Assembly (NCBI GenBank): GCA_946221765.1
Contig: CAMIMK010000134.1
Coordinates: 1 to 8,236, forward strand
Length of the DNA stretch: 8,236 bases
Source: an uncultured Rhodovulum sp.
GTDB lineage: Bacteria > Pseudomonadota > Alphaproteobacteria > Rhodobacterales > Rhodobacteraceae
Reading direction: 5' to 3'
The position numbers and the translations under genes were made by a program. Numbering within the stretch: the stretch's first letter is position 1; every line of letters begins with the position of its first letter. Positions 6,601-8,236 of this stretch are shown here, one piece after another. The notes under the pieces were generated by a model that saw only the letters and a program-made list of their open reading frames with translations, did not search any database and was not told the origin of the DNA.

Positions 6601-7605
6601 TCAGGAGACGGGGCAGCTGTCGTCCGACATGTAGTCGTGCACCTTGATCTCGCCCGAGATGATCTTGGCCTTGGCCTCCTCGGCGGCGGCCTTCATCTCG
6701 GGAGTGATCAGCTTTTCGTTGTTCTCATCTACGGCATAGCCGACGCCGTCTTCCTTGAGGCCCATGACATTGATGCCAGGGGTGAAGGTGCCGCCGTTCA
6801 CATCCGCCATCGCGTCATGGACGGCATTGTCCACGCGCTTCAGCATCGAGGTCAGGATCTGCCCCGGATGCAGGTAGTTCTGGTTCGAGTCGACGCCGAT
6901 GCCGAGCTTGCCCGCATCGGCCGCCGCCTGCAGCACGCCGATCCCGGTTCCGCCGGCGGCGTGGTAGATCACATCCGCGCCGCGGTCGATCTGGCTCTTG
7001 GCAAGCTCGCCGCCCTTGACCGGGTCGTTCCAGCCAGCACCCGTGGCGCCGGTCATGTTCTGGAACACCTCGGCATCCGGATTCGCGGCCTTCACGCCCT
7101 GCACATAGCCGCAGGCGAACTTGCGGATCAGCGGGATGTCCATGCCACCGACGAAGCCGACCTTGCCGGTCTTGGAGGCCATGCCGGCCAGCAGGCCGAC
7201 GATGTAGGATCCCTCGTGCTCGCTGAAGACCACCGAGCGGACGTTGGGCTGATCGACCACCGCATCGATGATGACGAAATCCGTGTCCGGGAATTCCGGC
7301 GCCACCGTAGTCATCGCGCTCTCGTAGGAGAAGCCGGCGACGACGACCGGATTGTGCCCGCGCTCGGCGAAGCGGCGCAGCGCCTGTTCGCGCTGGGAGT
7401 CGTTCTGGAGTTCGTATTCCTCGTAGCCGATGCCGGTCTCGGTCTTGAAACGTTCGGCGCCCTCGTAGGACGCCTGGTTGAATGACCGGTCGAACTTTCC
7501 GCCGAGGTCAAAGATCACTGCCGGGTTGGCGTCCTGCGCCTGAAGGGCCGTTGCTGCCGCGAGAAGGGCCGCGGTGGCCACCAGGGTCCGCGCAAGGATC
7601 ATCAT
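6601..7605 (-). CDS. BMP-family (PnrA-like) nucleoside-binding periplasmic lipoprotein-type SBP, here with a plain signal peptide
   Basis: A 334-residue solute-binding protein that delivers nucleosides to the ABC importer. Residues 1-23 are a Sec signal peptide (short basic start, Leu/Ala core, likely cut after LQA before QDANPAV). There is no lipobox cysteine, so it should be soluble in the periplasm, unlike spirochaete and Gram-positive BMP lipoproteins. BMP-family motifs: IFDLGGKFDRSFNQASYEG at 31-49, VVAGFSYESA at 88-97, SEHEGSYIVGLLAG at 128-141, GKVGFVGGMDIP at 147-158, HAAGGTGIGVLQAA at 215-228 and GVDSNQ at 237-242, where the Asp is the family's ribose-contact position. Cys165 and Cys331 could form a disulfide. 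The frame continues upstream to 7707, but ATG 7605 or the adjacent ATG 7602 is preferred: GGAGG sits 4 and 7 bases upstream respectively, and the signal peptide begins here. The second ATG has the better spacing. This is the first gene of the operon. Confidence 0.95.
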   Translation of the reverse strand: MMILARTLVATAALLAAATALQAQDANPAVIFDLGGKFDRSFNQASYEGAERFKTETGIGYEEYELQNDSQREQALRRFAERGHNPVVVAGFSYESAMTTVAPEFPDTDFVIIDAVVDQPNVRSVVFSEHEGSYIVGLLAGMASKTGKVGFVGGMDIPLIRKFACGYVQGVKAANPDAEVFQNMTGATGAGWNDPVKGGELAKSQIDRGADVIYHAAGGTGIGVLQAAADAGKLGIGVDSNQNYLHPGQILTSMLKRVDNAVHDAMADVNGGTFTPGINVMGLKEDGVGYAVDENNEKLITPEMKAAAEEAKAKIISGEIKVHDYMSDDSCPVS

Positions 7606-7609
7606 CAAG

Positions 7610-7614
7610 CCTCC
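7610..7614 (-). promoter_or_regulatory. Strong Shine-Dalgarno (GGAGG) of the nucleoside-binding protein gene
   Basis: A full GGAGG on the minus strand lies 4 bases before ATG 7605 and 7 bases before ATG 7602. It is the best ribosome-binding site in the window, which fits the high expression usual for a periplasmic binding protein, and it fixes the start against the longer frame. It can also pair with an upstream CCTCC (see the leader hairpins). Confidence 0.75.
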
Positions 7615-7659
7615 GTGAGAGATGGAGGACCACGCGGAAACCGGGGCCGCATGAGGTCC
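7610..7659 (-). promoter_or_regulatory. Operon leader with two mutually exclusive hairpins
   Basis: Reading the minus strand as RNA, the first hairpin uses GGACC (7659-7655), a two-base bulge, AU and GCGG, a nine-base loop (7646-7638), then CCGC, GU and GGUCC (7631-7627), for eleven pairs including one G-U. The second uses CCUCC (7628-7624), a nine-base loop (7623-7615) and the Shine-Dalgarno GGAGG (7614-7610), for five pairs. The two share bases 7627-7628, so they compete. Forming the second would hide the ribosome-binding site and forming the first would free it. This has the shape of a leader switch but matches no riboswitch class I recognise, and short G/C helices are common by chance in such DNA. 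Confidence 0.35.
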
Positions 7660-7677
7660 TGTGCCGTGTCCTGGCCG

Positions 7678-7707
7678 AGTAAAGCGGCCAAAGCCCTGAC
7701 CGGTCAA
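7678..7707 (-). promoter_or_regulatory. Predicted sigma-70-type promoter of the nucleoside import operon
   Basis: On the minus strand TTGACC (7707-7702; five of six to TTGACA) is followed after 18 bases by TTTACT (7683-7678; four of six to TATAAT). This is the only good promoter-like pair in the 98-bp gap ahead of the operon. It predicts transcription from about 7671 and a leader of roughly 65 bases. The -35 box shares its bases with the stop codon of rimI (7706-7704). Alphaproteobacterial -10 boxes are often weakly conserved, so the match is reasonable but unproven. Confidence 0.5.
7697..7706. promoter_or_regulatory. Perfect 10-bp palindrome TGACCGGTCA over the -35 box (possible operator)
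   Basis: TGACCGGTCA reads the same on both strands. It covers five of the six bases of the predicted -35 element and includes the rimI stop codon. A dimeric regulator bound here would block polymerase. The symmetry stops at ten bases, since the flanking C and A do not match. No regulator gene is in view to assign it to. Confidence 0.3.
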
Positions 7708-8156
7708 ATGAAATTTGCGGGTTGGATAAGCTTGCGCAGGACAAGGGCGTCGACGTCGGGGCCGGTGTCCCGGCGAAAGTAGCGCCGCCGGCGCCCGACC
7801 GCGTGGTAGCCGCCCTGCGCATAGAGCGCGCGGGCGGCCGCATTGGTCTCGGCCACCTCCAGGAAGATCTCCTCGGCGCCGTCGAGGGCCGCCTCCAGCC
7901 GGCCGAGCAGGCGGAGGCCGAGGCCCCGGCGGCGGGACCGGGGATGGACGGCGAGGGTCAGGATCTCCGCCTCCGGCCCGGCGCGCCGCCCCAGGATGAA
8001 GCCGCCCGGGGTCGGGGCCGCGTCGAGCGCGAGGATCACGGCAGGGTCGGCGAGCAGTCCCGCGAAGGCGGCGGCGGTCCAGGGCGGCGGCAGGTCGTCG
8101 AAGGCGCTGGCGTGGAGCGCGGCAAGGCGCGCCGTCAGGTCCGCCGCGTCAGGCAT
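7704..8156 (-). CDS. rimI: RimI-like GNAT N-acetyltransferase (ribosomal protein S18 alanine N-acetyltransferase)
   Basis: A 150-residue single-domain GNAT enzyme, expected to acetylate the N-terminal Ala of ribosomal protein S18 using acetyl-CoA. The acetyl-CoA pyrophosphate loop is HPRSRRRGLG at 71-80, preceded by the strand AEILTLAV. The C-terminal part FLEVAETNAAARALYAQGGY at 98-117 followed by RRRRYF is the RimI-type LEV-x-x-x-N-x-x-A-x-x-LY-x-x-x-G-[FY] signature. I start it at ATG 8156-8154, which overlaps the tsaB stop by eight bases; the frame stays open for 14 more codons upstream, but those lie inside tsaB and are Pro/Arg-rich. tsaB followed by rimI is a common bacterial arrangement and strengthens the call. 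The stop lies within the promoter of the next operon. Broader GNAT specificity cannot be ruled out. Confidence 0.87.
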   Translation of the reverse strand: MPDAADLTARLAALHASAFDDLPPPWTAAAFAGLLADPAVILALDAAPTPGGFILGRRAGPEAEILTLAVHPRSRRRGLGLRLLGRLEAALDGAEEIFLEVAETNAAARALYAQGGYHAVGRRRRYFRRDTGPDVDALVLRKLIQPANFI

Positions 8157-8236
8157 CGTCGAGGAGGGCGGGGGCCGCCTCGCGCGGGGGAGCGGCATCG
8201 GCCGGGCGGAGATAGAGCGGGGCGGGCGGCGGCGGC
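8149..8236 (-). CDS. tsaB: TsaB C-terminus (tRNA threonylcarbamoyladenosine biosynthesis), 5' part outside window
   Basis: Only the last 28 codons are present, entering at the right edge on the minus strand and ending in TGA at 8151-8149. The fragment reads PPPPAPLYLRPADAAPPR then a short Ala-rich tail. The P-x-x-LYLR-x-ADA-x-P ending is the typical C terminus of TsaB (YeaZ), the ASKHA-fold partner of TsaD in making the t6A37 modification of tRNAs. Position directly ahead of rimI with an eight-base overlap agrees with this. Because the piece is so short, the assignment rests on this motif and on gene order. The four-proline run is at the window edge. Confidence 0.75.
   Translation of the reverse strand, partial: PPPPAPLYLRPADAAPPREAAPALLDDA

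Noticed and set aside
7606..7707. A 34-residue N-terminal extension of the binding protein starting at 7707.
   Set aside because: It would place non-hydrophobic residues before the signal peptide and would begin inside the rimI stop region; the strong GGAGG lies directly before ATG 7605/7602.

Overview
The window reads as a gene-dense stretch of chromosome from a GC-rich alphaproteobacterium, most likely of the Rhodobacterales type. Three things point there: the leftmost fragment matches the C-terminal receiver domain of CckA, the alphaproteobacterial cell-cycle kinase; one gene belongs to a membrane-protein family known essentially from Alphaproteobacteria (PF09608/TIGR02186); and all genes share strong G/C third-position bias. 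I see no mobile element, CRISPR array, tRNA, rRNA or sign of recent transfer. The order-level assignment is inference.

Layout, left to right. At 1-334 (+) is the 3' end of a hybrid kinase gene, probably cckA. It converges, with only a 10-bp gap, on a minus-strand block. That block starts (in transcription order) with a TauE/SafE-family permease (1121-2032) that overlaps a TIGR02186-type anchored periplasmic protein (345-1124) by GTGA. After a 105-bp gap come the genes of a nucleoside import and salvage operon, also on the minus strand: substrate-binding protein (6601-7605), double-NBD ATPase (5004-6593), two permeases (3919-5007 and 2954-3922) and a purine-nucleoside phosphorylase (2138-2947). 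At the right edge, again on the minus strand, are the last 28 codons of tsaB (8149-8236) overlapping rimI (7704-8156).

The operon logic is clear. A PnrA/BMP-type binding protein captures a nucleoside in the periplasm, the ATPase and two permeases import it, and the phosphorylase splits it into free base and ribose-1-phosphate. The phosphorylase keeps the Asn and His that mark 6-oxopurine (inosine/guanosine) enzymes, so guanosine and inosine are the best substrate guesses. The ATPase-permease-permease junctions are ATGA overlaps. A plausible sigma-70-type promoter lies just upstream, its -35 box sharing bases with the rimI stop codon. Its leader can fold into two mutually exclusive hairpins, one of which would hide the Shine-Dalgarno sequence.

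Nothing here is clearly a new system. The least understood part is the TauE/SafE-TIGR02186 pair, and the most testable new idea is control of the nucleoside operon through its 5' leader and the palindrome on its promoter.
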